DNA from: Draconibacterium orientale
GTDB taxonomy: Bacteria; Bacteroidota; Bacteroidia; Bacteroidales; JAADGE01
DNA length: 32,128 nucleotides
Assembly (NCBI GenBank): GCA_020718265.1
Contig: DYSM01000002.1
Location: 1-32,128, forward strand
Reading direction: 5' to 3'
The notes beneath the pieces were generated by a model. It was not told the origin of the DNA. It was given only the letters and a program-made list of their open reading frames with translations, and did not search any database. This document shows, piece after piece, positions 16,781-24,806 of the stretch. The stretch's first letter is position 1, and every line of letters begins with the position of its first letter. Both the position numbers and the translations under genes were made by a program.

Positions 16781-18613
16781 ATGAAAAATACTCACGAAAA
16801 TAAAATAGAATTATTGAAACGTGTTGCTCTGGATTTACCGGAGCTTCCGGGTGTGTATCGGTTTTACGATAAAGAACAAGAGATAATTTACGTAGGAAAA
16901 GCGAAACGATTAAAACAACGTGTGTCTTCTTATTTTAATAAAACTCAGGACAGAACAAAGGTTGTGATAATGGTTCGGCAAATAGAATCTATCCAATTTA
17001 CGGTTGTAGAAACCGAAACCGATGCCCTGCTTTTAGAAAATAATTTGATAAAAAAACATCAGCCGCGTTACAATGTAATGCTTAAAGATGACAAAAGCTA
17101 TCCGTGGATTTGTATAAAAAACGAACCTTTCCCTCGTGTTTTTCAAACTCGAAACGTGATAAAAGACGGTTCAAAATATTACGGACCTTACACAAGTATT
17201 TATCTGGTGCGTGTGCTCATGGAGCTTTTTAAGAAGCTTTTTACCTTGCGGACATGTAAATTCGCACTCACAGAATCCAATATTTCGCAAGCCAAATTTC
17301 AAGTTTGTTTGGAATATCATATCAAAAATTGCAACGCTCCGTGTATCGGACTTCAATCCGAAGTGGATTATGCACTTCAAATTAGTCAAATTGAAAACAT
17401 TCTGAATGGTCATTTTGTGTCCGTGAAAGCGTATTTAACAAAAATGATGAATGAATATGCAGCAAATTTAAACTTTGAAAACGCTCAAATAGTAAAGGAT
17501 AAACTCGCAGTTTTGGAAAATTATCAAAGTAAATCGACAGTTGTAAGCCCTACCGTAACAAATGTAGATGTGTTTTCCATAACCTCCGACGACGATTTTG
17601 CTTATGTCAATATGCTTAAAATTGTGGACGGCGCGATTATTCAAGTTCATACCGCTGAATTTAAAAAGCGATTGGACGAAACGGAAGCAGAAGTTTTGCC
17701 GATTGCAATGACAGAAATTATCAAAAATCGGATGAATTCATATACGGCAGCGTCGGAATTTGTTGTTCCGTTTGAGGTCGATTTTTTGTATGAGAAGGTG
17801 AAAATTACCGTTCCGAAGATAGGAGATAAGAAAAAACTACTTGAATTATCGCAGAAAAATGTCAAATATTTCATGCTCGAAAAACATAAAGAACGTTCTT
17901 TAGTTGACCCCGACCGACACAAAAAACGCATTTTGGAAACCATGAAAACCGATTTGCATCTCGCCGAATTGCCCGTGCATATTGAGTGTTTTGATAATTC
18001 AAATATTCAGGGTACAAACCCTGTTGCTGCTTGTGTGGTGTTCAAAGATGCCAAGCCGAGCAAGAAAGATTATCGGAAATTCAATATAAAAACGGTTGTC
18101 GGACCCGACGATTTTGCTTCCATGCGTGAAATTATTCATCGCAGATACAAGCGACTTTCTGAGGAAAATGAATCGTTGCCACAATTAATTATCATCGACG
18201 GTGGGAAAGGACAGCTCAGTGCTGCGGTTGAAAGTTTGAAAGAATTGGGGCTTTACGGTAAAATAGCGATTATAGGAATAGCAAAACGATTGGAAGAAAT
18301 CTTTTTTCCGAGTGACAGTATTCCGCTTTATCTTGATAAAAATTCTGAAACTTTAAAAGTTATTCAACAAGCGCGGAATGAAGCGCACCGATTCGGAATT
18401 ACATTTCACAGAGATAAGCGTTCTAAAAATTTCATTGTTTCGGAATTGGAACAAATTGAAGGTCTCGGACAAAAATCTATTGACAAATTACTCGGAGAAT
18501 TTAAAACAATTCGTGCTATTTCCGAAACTTCTGCCGACGATTTGACGAAAGTCGTAGGTGCTGCTCGTGCGGCTAAAATTTTGGCTTTTTTCGGTAAAAA
18601 TCATACAGATTGA
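16781..18613 (+). CDS. uvrC: excinuclease ABC subunit UvrC
   Basis: UvrC makes both incisions in nucleotide excision repair after UvrA/UvrB damage recognition. From ATG 16781 it has 610 residues. The GIY-YIG nuclease (GVYRFYDKEQEIIYVGKA, about 24-43) makes the 3' cut. A UVR motif that binds UvrB lies near 205-240 (YLTKMMNEYAANLNFENAQIV). The RNase H-like domain (IECFDNSNIQGTNPVAACVV, then LIIIDGGKGQL) makes the 5' cut, and helix-hairpin-helix motifs end the protein. A TTG at 16760 would add seven residues translated from the parS palindrome, so ATG is preferred. A terminator follows at 18737-18775. Confidence 0.95.
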   Translation: MKNTHENKIELLKRVALDLPELPGVYRFYDKEQEIIYVGKAKRLKQRVSSYFNKTQDRTKVVIMVRQIESIQFTVVETETDALLLENNLIKKHQPRYNVMLKDDKSYPWICIKNEPFPRVFQTRNVIKDGSKYYGPYTSIYLVRVLMELFKKLFTLRTCKFALTESNISQAKFQVCLEYHIKNCNAPCIGLQSEVDYALQISQIENILNGHFVSVKAYLTKMMNEYAANLNFENAQIVKDKLAVLENYQSKSTVVSPTVTNVDVFSITSDDDFAYVNMLKIVDGAIIQVHTAEFKKRLDETEAEVLPIAMTEIIKNRMNSYTAASEFVVPFEVDFLYEKVKITVPKIGDKKKLLELSQKNVKYFMLEKHKERSLVDPDRHKKRILETMKTDLHLAELPVHIECFDNSNIQGTNPVAACVVFKDAKPSKKDYRKFNIKTVVGPDDFASMREIIHRRYKRLSEENESLPQLIIIDGGKGQLSAAVESLKELGLYGKIAIIGIAKRLEEIFFPSDSIPLYLDKNSETLKVIQQARNEAHRFGITFHRDKRSKNFIVSELEQIEGLGQKSIDKLLGEFKTIRAISETSADDLTKVVGAARAAKILAFFGKNHTD

Positions 18614-18736
18614 GTTTTTTTTTACTGTTCCAAAACACCCACTAATACCGATGATTTTCAATAAAATAGAGTCTTCTGAATTTAAAGTTAAGCCTTTGAG
18701 ATTTTGCTTTAAATTTTATTTGTGTATCTATCCTAA

Positions 18737-18775
18737 GAATAATACACTCTCAAAGTGTTTATTCTGATTTTTTTT
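18737..18775 (+). terminator. intrinsic terminator after uvrC
   Basis: GAATAA-(T bulge)-ACACT, loop CTCAA, AGTGT-TTATTC forms an 11-pair stem at 18737-18764, followed by TGA and a run of eight T (18768-18775). It lies about 125 bases downstream of the uvrC stop and before the peptidase gene, closing the long plus-strand operon. Confidence 0.7.
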
Positions 18776-18828
18776 CTTAACTTTATAGCTTAGAATTTTT
18801 TAGGTTGTAATTTTAAATATATCATGAT

Positions 18829-21276
18829 ATGAGAATTTTTTTTAGCCTTCTTTTTTTTGTAACACTTTCATTTTTTAGTTTTGCCCAAGTAAAAAATGTC
18901 AATCCGAATATTTCGGGTGAGCCTTGGTTACTTGGAGGTTTAAGAATTCCGTCTACGGCAGAATTGAGTAGGATTCCGGAATTTCAGTCCGAAAAAAACT
19001 TTTCTGCTAAAAATTTACCAACAAGTTTGGATAATACGACACAACCGTATTTTCGTTCGATTTTTAATCAAGATCACGGAAGTTGCGCTCAAGCAAGCGG
19101 AATCGGATATGCGTTTACTTACGAGATGAATCGCGCTCGCGGAACATCGGCAAATTCAACTTCTACGCAATATCCGTCCCATTATACTTATAATTTTTTG
19201 AACTCGGGCAACGGCAATAACGGTTCGTGGTATCAGGACGGTTGGGATATTATTCGTGCGAACGGTTGTCCGACTGTTGCAACTTACGGCGGAATGGCAA
19301 TTTCTGATACACATTGGATGTCGGGTTTTGCCAAATATGAATCCGCTTTTGCAAATCGTTTGACCGATTATTTTTCAATAGATGTGTCCACACCCGAAGG
19401 TTTATCTGTTTTGAAACATTGGTTTTACGACCATTTGGACGGTTCTGCCGTTGGCGGAGTTGCTAATTTTGCAGCCGGAATTAGTATTGATGATTATTAT
19501 TTGGACGGAAATATTGTAACAAAATGGGGATATTCCGTAAATCACGCCATGACTTTCGTGGGTTGGGATGATAATGTTGAGTATGATTTCAGCGGCGACG
19601 GCAATATCACTAACGATGTGGACATAAACGGCGACCAAATTGTGGACATGCGCGATTGGGAACGCGGTGCTTTGGTCATGGTAAATTCTTGGGGCACAGG
19701 CTGGGCTGCCGGCGGAAAAGCGTATGTAATGTATAAATTACTTGCCGAACCGGTTTCAAACGGCGGTATTTTCGAAGGCAAAGTTTACGCTATAAATGTT
19801 CGTGAAAACTATTCGCCGCATTTGACAATGAAGGTTAAAATGAGCCACAATTCGAGAGAAAATATTAAAATTCGAGCCGGTATTTCTACCGATTTGAATG
19901 CAACTTTGCCTGACCATATTATCGAATTTCCGCTGTTTAACAGACAAGGCGGCGCGTATGATATGCTTGGAAATTGGACTTCCGACCCTATTGAAGTTGC
20001 TTTCGATATAACTCCGCTTCTAAGTTTTGTTAATTCCGAAGCCAATGCTAAATACTTTTTGATGGTTACAGAGTATGATTATTCCGACGTTTCATCGGGC
20101 GAAATTTTAAGTTTTTCCGTCAAAAATTCGGAGAATGAATTTGTTTCCGATTCTCATAATGTCCAGATATTGAATAATTCTACGACCTATCTTTCGGTTA
20201 GTGCGGTCGCAAGTTTTGACAGTCCTGCTATCGCAAATTCAGTGCTGACACAAGGAGCTGAAAATTCAGAATATTTCGAACAACTTACAGCTTCGGGCGG
20301 GAATGCACCGTATTCTTGGTCTATATTATCCGAATTTACGGAATTTTCGAGTAACGAAACTTTTCCGGCAATTACGGAAAATGCGCTCGCCGTAACGAAT
20401 GAAGATGATGGTTTTGGCGAACAAACTCTGGAATTTGACTTCCCTTTTTACGGAAATACTTACAGAACATTGTATCCGCTAACGGATGGTTCAATCGTTT
20501 TTGTGCCTGAGTTTAATTATTTGAGAACAGAGGAAGCTCTAAAATCGACTAAAATGATTGCTGTTTTCGCATCAGATTTGTGGCTGATTCCTGCTTACGG
20601 ACACGGCATTTTTTATTCAGGAGATGCACAATCTGCAACTTTTCGCTGGAAAACTACAGCTTGGGGGAATGAAAATGCTTCTGTGGATGTTGCCGTTAAA
20701 CTTTACGCGGACGGCACTGTCGAAATGTTTTACGGAGACGGTATTGTTGGTGCTGTGGGAGCTTCGGGTATTTCAAACGGCGACGGCATAAACTATACAA
20801 TTTCGTCAAATTCAAATTCGGAACTGCCGAGCAATAAAGCGTTCTTATACGAGCCGGAACCATTTCCGATTGGCATGAACTTTAGTCAAGATGGTATTTT
20901 TTACGGAACACCTCTTGAAAGCGGTTCGTGGGATATTCGGTTTTCTGTCCGCGATTTTAATAACATTTCAAAGTCTAAAACCTTGAATTTTAGTGTTATT
21001 TCAAGCGAGATTCAATCTGTCAGTAACACATCTTTCACCGTTTACCCTAACCCTGCAAAGAATGTTGTGATTTTTGATTTTGGGAAAACAATAGATTCTG
21101 ACGTGAAAATTTCAATTTTTGATATTACCGGACGACCTGTTGTCTGTTTACAAAATTCTATAAATCGAAATGAAGTTTCATGGAAAATTCCTCAAAATCA
21201 ACCTAACGGAATTTATTTTTGTGAAACGGAAATTTCGGGACACAAATATCGACGTAAGTTTATCATTTCAAAATAG
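18829..21276 (+). CDS. secreted C1 (papain-like) cysteine peptidase with T9SS sorting domain
   Basis: An 815-residue exported protease. Signal peptide 1-19 (ends FFSFAQ). The C1 domain (about 65-325) has Gln81 and catalytic Cys86 in NQDHGSCAQASG, His239 in VNHAMTFVGWDD and Asn286 in NSWGTGW, in the papain order. Between His and Asn lies an acidic loop (about 253-275: DFSGDGN and DINGDQIVDMRD) resembling calcium-binding EF-hand/dockerin loops. After a beta-rich region (about 330-460) comes what looks like a He_PIG Ig-like domain split into 478-500 and 677-723 by a separate beta-rich domain. Residues 737-815 (FTVYPNPAKN to RRKFIISK) are a type A T9SS sorting domain, so the protein should be released or anchored at the cell surface. 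Substrate unknown. Confidence 0.88.
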   Translation: MRIFFSLLFFVTLSFFSFAQVKNVNPNISGEPWLLGGLRIPSTAELSRIPEFQSEKNFSAKNLPTSLDNTTQPYFRSIFNQDHGSCAQASGIGYAFTYEMNRARGTSANSTSTQYPSHYTYNFLNSGNGNNGSWYQDGWDIIRANGCPTVATYGGMAISDTHWMSGFAKYESAFANRLTDYFSIDVSTPEGLSVLKHWFYDHLDGSAVGGVANFAAGISIDDYYLDGNIVTKWGYSVNHAMTFVGWDDNVEYDFSGDGNITNDVDINGDQIVDMRDWERGALVMVNSWGTGWAAGGKAYVMYKLLAEPVSNGGIFEGKVYAINVRENYSPHLTMKVKMSHNSRENIKIRAGISTDLNATLPDHIIEFPLFNRQGGAYDMLGNWTSDPIEVAFDITPLLSFVNSEANAKYFLMVTEYDYSDVSSGEILSFSVKNSENEFVSDSHNVQILNNSTTYLSVSAVASFDSPAIANSVLTQGAENSEYFEQLTASGGNAPYSWSILSEFTEFSSNETFPAITENALAVTNEDDGFGEQTLEFDFPFYGNTYRTLYPLTDGSIVFVPEFNYLRTEEALKSTKMIAVFASDLWLIPAYGHGIFYSGDAQSATFRWKTTAWGNENASVDVAVKLYADGTVEMFYGDGIVGAVGASGISNGDGINYTISSNSNSELPSNKAFLYEPEPFPIGMNFSQDGIFYGTPLESGSWDIRFSVRDFNNISKSKTLNFSVISSEIQSVSNTSFTVYPNPAKNVVIFDFGKTIDSDVKISIFDITGRPVVCLQNSINRNEVSWKIPQNQPNGIYFCETEISGHKYRRKFIISK

Positions 21277-21287
21277 ATAAAAATAAG

Positions 21288-21315
21288 AAACGCTCGAATT
21301 GTCGAGCGTTTTTTT
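21288..21315. terminator. bidirectional terminator between peptidase and rnpA
   Basis: AACGCTCGA, loop ATTG, TCGAGCGTT gives a perfect 9-pair stem (21289-21310), extended by an A-T pair, with T21311-21315 on the plus side. It lies between two convergent genes; the rnpA stop codon (21314-21316) sits in the T run. On the minus strand the hairpin is followed by TTCTTATTTTTA, so it can stop both transcripts. Confidence 0.85.
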
Positions 21316-21727
21316 ATTGTTCGGGTTCTGTTCTTGCGTTCGATTTTTCAATATCTGCATGTATCACTTTAATCGTTTTTTCTATTATAGTGTCGATTGA
21401 TTTTCCAATGGTTTCAAAAGATTCCGGATAATTTTTTTTATAGATAAAAAAAGCAGTTAAGTTTATGCCGTTTTCGATGCACAGATGGCTGACAGAGTGT
21501 TTTTTTTGTCTGATTGATTCGGTAGTTCGTCGTTTTATTAAATTGCGTTGTACGGCATGTTTGATATGTTTTTTAGGAATACTGATTCCAATACGAATGC
21601 CTGTATCAGCATCGCTCGAAATTGTATAAATAAATTTGTAGCAGTCTGAATACAAAAAATGCCCGGACTTGAACAGTTCGGACACTTCTTTGTGTGTGTG
21701 TAAGCGTTCTCTTTTTGGGAATTTCAT
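21314..21727 (-). CDS. rnpA: ribonuclease P protein component
   Basis: RnpA is the small basic cofactor of the RNase P ribozyme that trims tRNA 5' leaders. The 137-residue protein starts FPKRERLHTHKEVSELFKSG, typical of the family, and has the RNA-binding signature at IPKKHIKHAVQRNLIKRR, a variant of the KRNRxKRR box. In many bacteria rnpA follows rpmH near the origin; here the upstream partner is hemD, whose stop overlaps the rnpA start by four bases (ATGA), so the two are translationally coupled. The C-terminus (ARTEPEQ) is an unconserved tail. Confidence 0.93.
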   Translation of the reverse strand: MKFPKRERLHTHKEVSELFKSGHFLYSDCYKFIYTISSDADTGIRIGISIPKKHIKHAVQRNLIKRRTTESIRQKKHSVSHLCIENGINLTAFFIYKKNYPESFETIGKSIDTIIEKTIKVIHADIEKSNARTEPEQ

Positions 21728-22485
21728 TCCGTACCTGCTTTTTTGAGTTGTGCTTTGACGTAGTTTTCAAGCGCCATAATCATGGACGGAGCTTCTTTAG
21801 TAGGAGCTTTGAAGTCTAATTTCAATTTTGCAGCTTTTATAGCTTTTGCAGTCGATGGTCCGAAACATGCAATTGCCGTTTTTTTCTGATTGAAATTCGG
21901 GAAATTTTCTAAAAGCGATTGTATTCCGGCCGGTGTAAAAAAGACTAATACATCGTAAACCGCAACGTCCGGAATGTCTGATAGAACGGCACTTACGGTT
22001 TTGTACATAATTGTCGGAGTAACCTTGAATTTTGCCTTCTTCATTTTTGCGAGTGCACTCGGTTGATGCACACTGGATATTGGCATCAGGTAGTTTTCGT
22101 CGGCGTGTTTTTTCATTAATTCCATCACGTCATCCAAACTCCGCTCGCCGAAAAATATTTTTCGTTTACGAAATGTAATGTATTTTTGTAAATAATACGC
22201 AACAGCCTCGGTTACACAGAAAAATTTCATTGTCGCCGGAATTGTTACTCGCATTTCTTCGGCAAGCCTAAAATAGTTATCCACAGCCATTTTGCTGTTC
22301 ATAATAACACCTGTAAAATCCAACAGGTTTAACTTCTGTTTTCTATATTCGGAAACTGTAAGTCCTTCAACTTTAATGAATTGTCTAAATTCAATCGTCA
22401 AACCGTATTTCTGTTCGAGTTCTTTATACGGCGATGACTCGCTCTGCGGGACAGGTTGCGAAATGAGTATTCGTTTTATTTTCAC
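21724..22485 (-). CDS. hemD: uroporphyrinogen-III synthase family protein
   Basis: HemD closes the linear tetrapyrrole hydroxymethylbilane to uroporphyrinogen III, the precursor of haem and corrinoids. The 253-residue protein has the two-domain alpha/beta layout with few conserved residues typical of this family. Recognisable points are the opening KRILISQPVP, DFTGVIMNSKMAVDNYF, VFFTPAGIQSLLENFP and ACFGPSTAKAIKAAKL. No other tetrapyrrole gene is in this window. Sequence conservation in HemD is low, so the assignment rests on overall pattern and the hemD-rnpA neighbourhood I recall from Bacteroidota. Confidence 0.8.
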   Translation of the reverse strand: MKIKRILISQPVPQSESSPYKELEQKYGLTIEFRQFIKVEGLTVSEYRKQKLNLLDFTGVIMNSKMAVDNYFRLAEEMRVTIPATMKFFCVTEAVAYYLQKYITFRKRKIFFGERSLDDVMELMKKHADENYLMPISSVHQPSALAKMKKAKFKVTPTIMYKTVSAVLSDIPDVAVYDVLVFFTPAGIQSLLENFPNFNQKKTAIACFGPSTAKAIKAAKLKLDFKAPTKEAPSMIMALENYVKAQLKKAGTE

Positions 22486-22532
22486 AACTTCTTATATTTA
22501 TGGGTTCTACTTCGCAATTTTTTTAGACTTAT

Positions 22533-23480
22533 CTATTTGATAACGAAATGTATAGCCGCTCTACATAGTGCGAAAAACGGTAAAATTTCGAGAATGCAAA
22601 GATATAAAAATAAATATGATATTCTAATATTGCTTTTGATATTTATTTTATAAAGTCTGAATATTCGCAGGATATAGCCCATAATAAATACAAACACAAC
22701 TGTGCCTATGGCTGTTTCCGGGTATGGCGTGTAGGCGATTCCGAAAATTCCGATGTAAAAAATAATCGTAAGATACGTGTTTATTTGGTTGATGTGAAAG
22801 CTGTATTCGGAGTCGGCATGTTTGACTCTAAAAATAAAAGCTCCGATTTTTGACAAAATATTTCGGCTCAACTTCAACGCACTTAACATCAAGGCGATGC
22901 CGCCTATGGAGAACAGATAATTGAGTTCGGACGTAAATTCAAAATACTGCAGAATTTGATATGCAAAGATGCTGAAATTCAGAATGTATAGTAAATTCAT
23001 CCACAGCATTATTAAACTTGGATTTTTTTTATGTTCGGTGTACAGCGCATACGATAGCGTATAGCCCATGATAGAACTAAAAAGTTTTCCGAAAAATGCC
23101 GAACGCACTTGTTTTATAACAATCAATGCCCCTAAACCGAGCAAAGATGCAAGCAAAATCCAGTCGGCACTGTATTTATCTTGCGGAGTTATCGGTTTTA
23201 TCTGATTTACAGTCATTTCAGCTCCAAAACTACTTGGCTGATACTCCGGATATTGAATTATTGTATTTTTGTTATTATTTAAAGATGAGCTATTTAGCGA
23301 AATTTCCGAAGTTTTGAGTTTTTCGCCGGGAGCATTTACTTCCTCATTAAATATATTAAAACGTTTGAACTCCGAAAGTCGTCCGAGTTCTGATATTTTC
23401 ATGCTGTGGTACAGCATATAAGACAGATTTGAGGAATCTGCTAAGTTTGAATTTTGTATTATGGATAGATTTTTACTCAA
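22533..23480 (-). CDS. DUF4271 integral membrane protein
   Basis: A 315-residue protein with a polar, Asn/Ser-rich N-terminal third (about 1-125) and then six or so membrane segments, e.g. WILLASLLGLGALIVI, LWMNLLYILNFSIFAYQIL, YLFSIGGIALMLSAL, IIFYIGIFGIAYTPY and LFLYLCILEILPFFAL. This matches the DUF4271 family, which precedes hemD in many Bacteroidota; its function is unknown. The start is uncertain: TTG at 23480 keeps the full polar region and lies about 37 nt after a -7-like box, while the first ATG is at 23417 (residue 22). It heads the minus-strand set with hemD and rnpA. Confidence 0.8.
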   Translation of the reverse strand: MSKNLSIIQNSNLADSSNLSYMLYHSMKISELGRLSEFKRFNIFNEEVNAPGEKLKTSEISLNSSSLNNNKNTIIQYPEYQPSSFGAEMTVNQIKPITPQDKYSADWILLASLLGLGALIVIKQVRSAFFGKLFSSIMGYTLSYALYTEHKKNPSLIMLWMNLLYILNFSIFAYQILQYFEFTSELNYLFSIGGIALMLSALKLSRNILSKIGAFIFRVKHADSEYSFHINQINTYLTIIFYIGIFGIAYTPYPETAIGTVVFVFIMGYILRIFRLYKINIKSNIRISYLFLYLCILEILPFFALCRAAIHFVIK

Positions 23481-23516
23481 ATTTGTTTTCGGATAAGAAT
23501 TATAAAATTTTTAAAG

Positions 23517-23524
23517 CAAAGTTA
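23517..23524 (-). promoter_or_regulatory. candidate -7 box for the DUF4271-hemD-rnpA set
   Basis: On the minus strand TAACTTTG fits TAnnTTTG. No clean TTTG lies at the expected distance upstream, so this is a partial match. Position relative to the TTG at 23480 is reasonable. Confidence 0.35.
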
Positions 23525-23604
23525 TTGTTTTTATTTTACTTTGTGAAATGTTTCGTATTTTTCATGTTAAAATAGTATTTACTTTGTAATCATTTTTGTA
23601 GTAT

Positions 23605-24780
23605 ATGTCTCATTATCAATATCCCGATTATTTTAAAATCGACGATTTACTCACTCAGGAGCAACTTCTTGTCAGGCAATCCGTGCGCGATTGGGTGATA
23701 AGAAACGTAAAACCCGTCATCGAAACTGCAGCTCAAGACCACATTTCGCCAAATTTTTTGATTCGTGAGATGGGTGAGCTTGGTGTTTTGGGGTCTTTTT
23801 TGCCGGTCGAATACGGCGGAGGCGGTTTTGATAAAATTACTTACGGCATTATGATGCAAGAGCTTGAAGCCGGCGATTCTGCGATTCGTTCAACGGCATC
23901 CGTGCAAAGTTCGCTCGTAATGTTGCCTCTTTTTTTGTTTGGGACAGAAGAGCAGAAACAGCGTTTTTTGCCTAAATTAGGGAAAGGCGAGCTTGTCGGT
24001 GCGTTCGGACTTACGGAGCCAAATTTTGGTTCCGATCCGGGTGGAATGACTGCAAATCTGAAAGACAAAGGCGATTATTTTGTGCTAAACGGCTCGAAAA
24101 TGTGGATTACCAACGCGCCGATTTGCGACCTCGCGGTGGTTTGGGCAAAAGACGAGGTCGGAAAAATTCGCGGAATTATTGTCGAGCGTGGCATGAAAGG
24201 GTTTTCGACTCCGGAAACGTTCAACAAATGGTCCTTGCGCGCCTCTGCAACGGGCGAACTAGTGTTTGATAATGTCCATGTTCCGAAAGAAAATCTTTTG
24301 CCGGGCGTTGTAGGCTTAAAAGGTCCGATGACATGCTTAAATTCAGCTCGTTACGGCATAGCTTGGGGCGCAATCGGTGCGGCTTCCGATTGTTATTCTA
24401 CGGCACTAAACTACGCGCTCGAACGAAAACAGTTTGATAAACCGATTGCAGGATTTCAGCTCACGCAAAAAAAACTTGCCGAAATGCTGACCCAAATCAC
24501 AGCTGCGCAACTCATGGCTCTCCGACTTGGACAATTGGCTGATAATGAAAAAGCTACGCCCGCACAAATTTCTATGCTCAAACGCCATAATGTTCAAACC
24601 GCACTCAACGTTGCGCGCGAAGCAAGGCAAATACTCGGAGCAATGGGCATAACAGGCGATTTTCCGATTATGCGACACATGATGAACCTCGAATCCGTTA
24701 CAACTTACGAGGGTACGCACGACATTCATTTATTGATTTCCGGTTATGATATTACCGGTATTTCAGCTTTTAAACCTTGA
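23605..24780 (+). CDS. acyl-CoA dehydrogenase, glutaryl-CoA dehydrogenase-like
   Basis: A 391-residue FAD flavoenzyme of the acyl-CoA dehydrogenase superfamily. Two features point to the glutaryl-CoA dehydrogenase group: Arg95 in SAIRSTASVQSSLVM, where that group has the arginine that binds the substrate carboxylate, and the catalytic glutamate Glu369 in TYEGTHDIH. Other matches are GAFGLTEPNFGSDPGGM, KMWITNAP, WSLRASATGEL, LNSARYGIAWGAIGA and RHMMNLESV. The human enzyme oxidises and decarboxylates glutaryl-CoA to crotonyl-CoA. Related enzymes may not decarboxylate, so the exact reaction is open. No electron-transfer flavoprotein or lysine-degradation genes are nearby. The start is a clear ATG. 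Confidence 0.85.
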   Translation: MSHYQYPDYFKIDDLLTQEQLLVRQSVRDWVIRNVKPVIETAAQDHISPNFLIREMGELGVLGSFLPVEYGGGGFDKITYGIMMQELEAGDSAIRSTASVQSSLVMLPLFLFGTEEQKQRFLPKLGKGELVGAFGLTEPNFGSDPGGMTANLKDKGDYFVLNGSKMWITNAPICDLAVVWAKDEVGKIRGIIVERGMKGFSTPETFNKWSLRASATGELVFDNVHVPKENLLPGVVGLKGPMTCLNSARYGIAWGAIGAASDCYSTALNYALERKQFDKPIAGFQLTQKKLAEMLTQITAAQLMALRLGQLADNEKATPAQISMLKRHNVQTALNVAREARQILGAMGITGDFPIMRHMMNLESVTTYEGTHDIHLLISGYDITGISAFKP

Positions 24781-24806
24781 TATCGAACATTTTAATTATC
24801 TATATT

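Noticed and set aside
22277..22285. Perfect DnaA box TTATCCACA
   Set aside because: It is a lone copy inside hemD coding sequence; one match in 32 kb is compatible with chance and there is no AT-rich gap or cluster around it.
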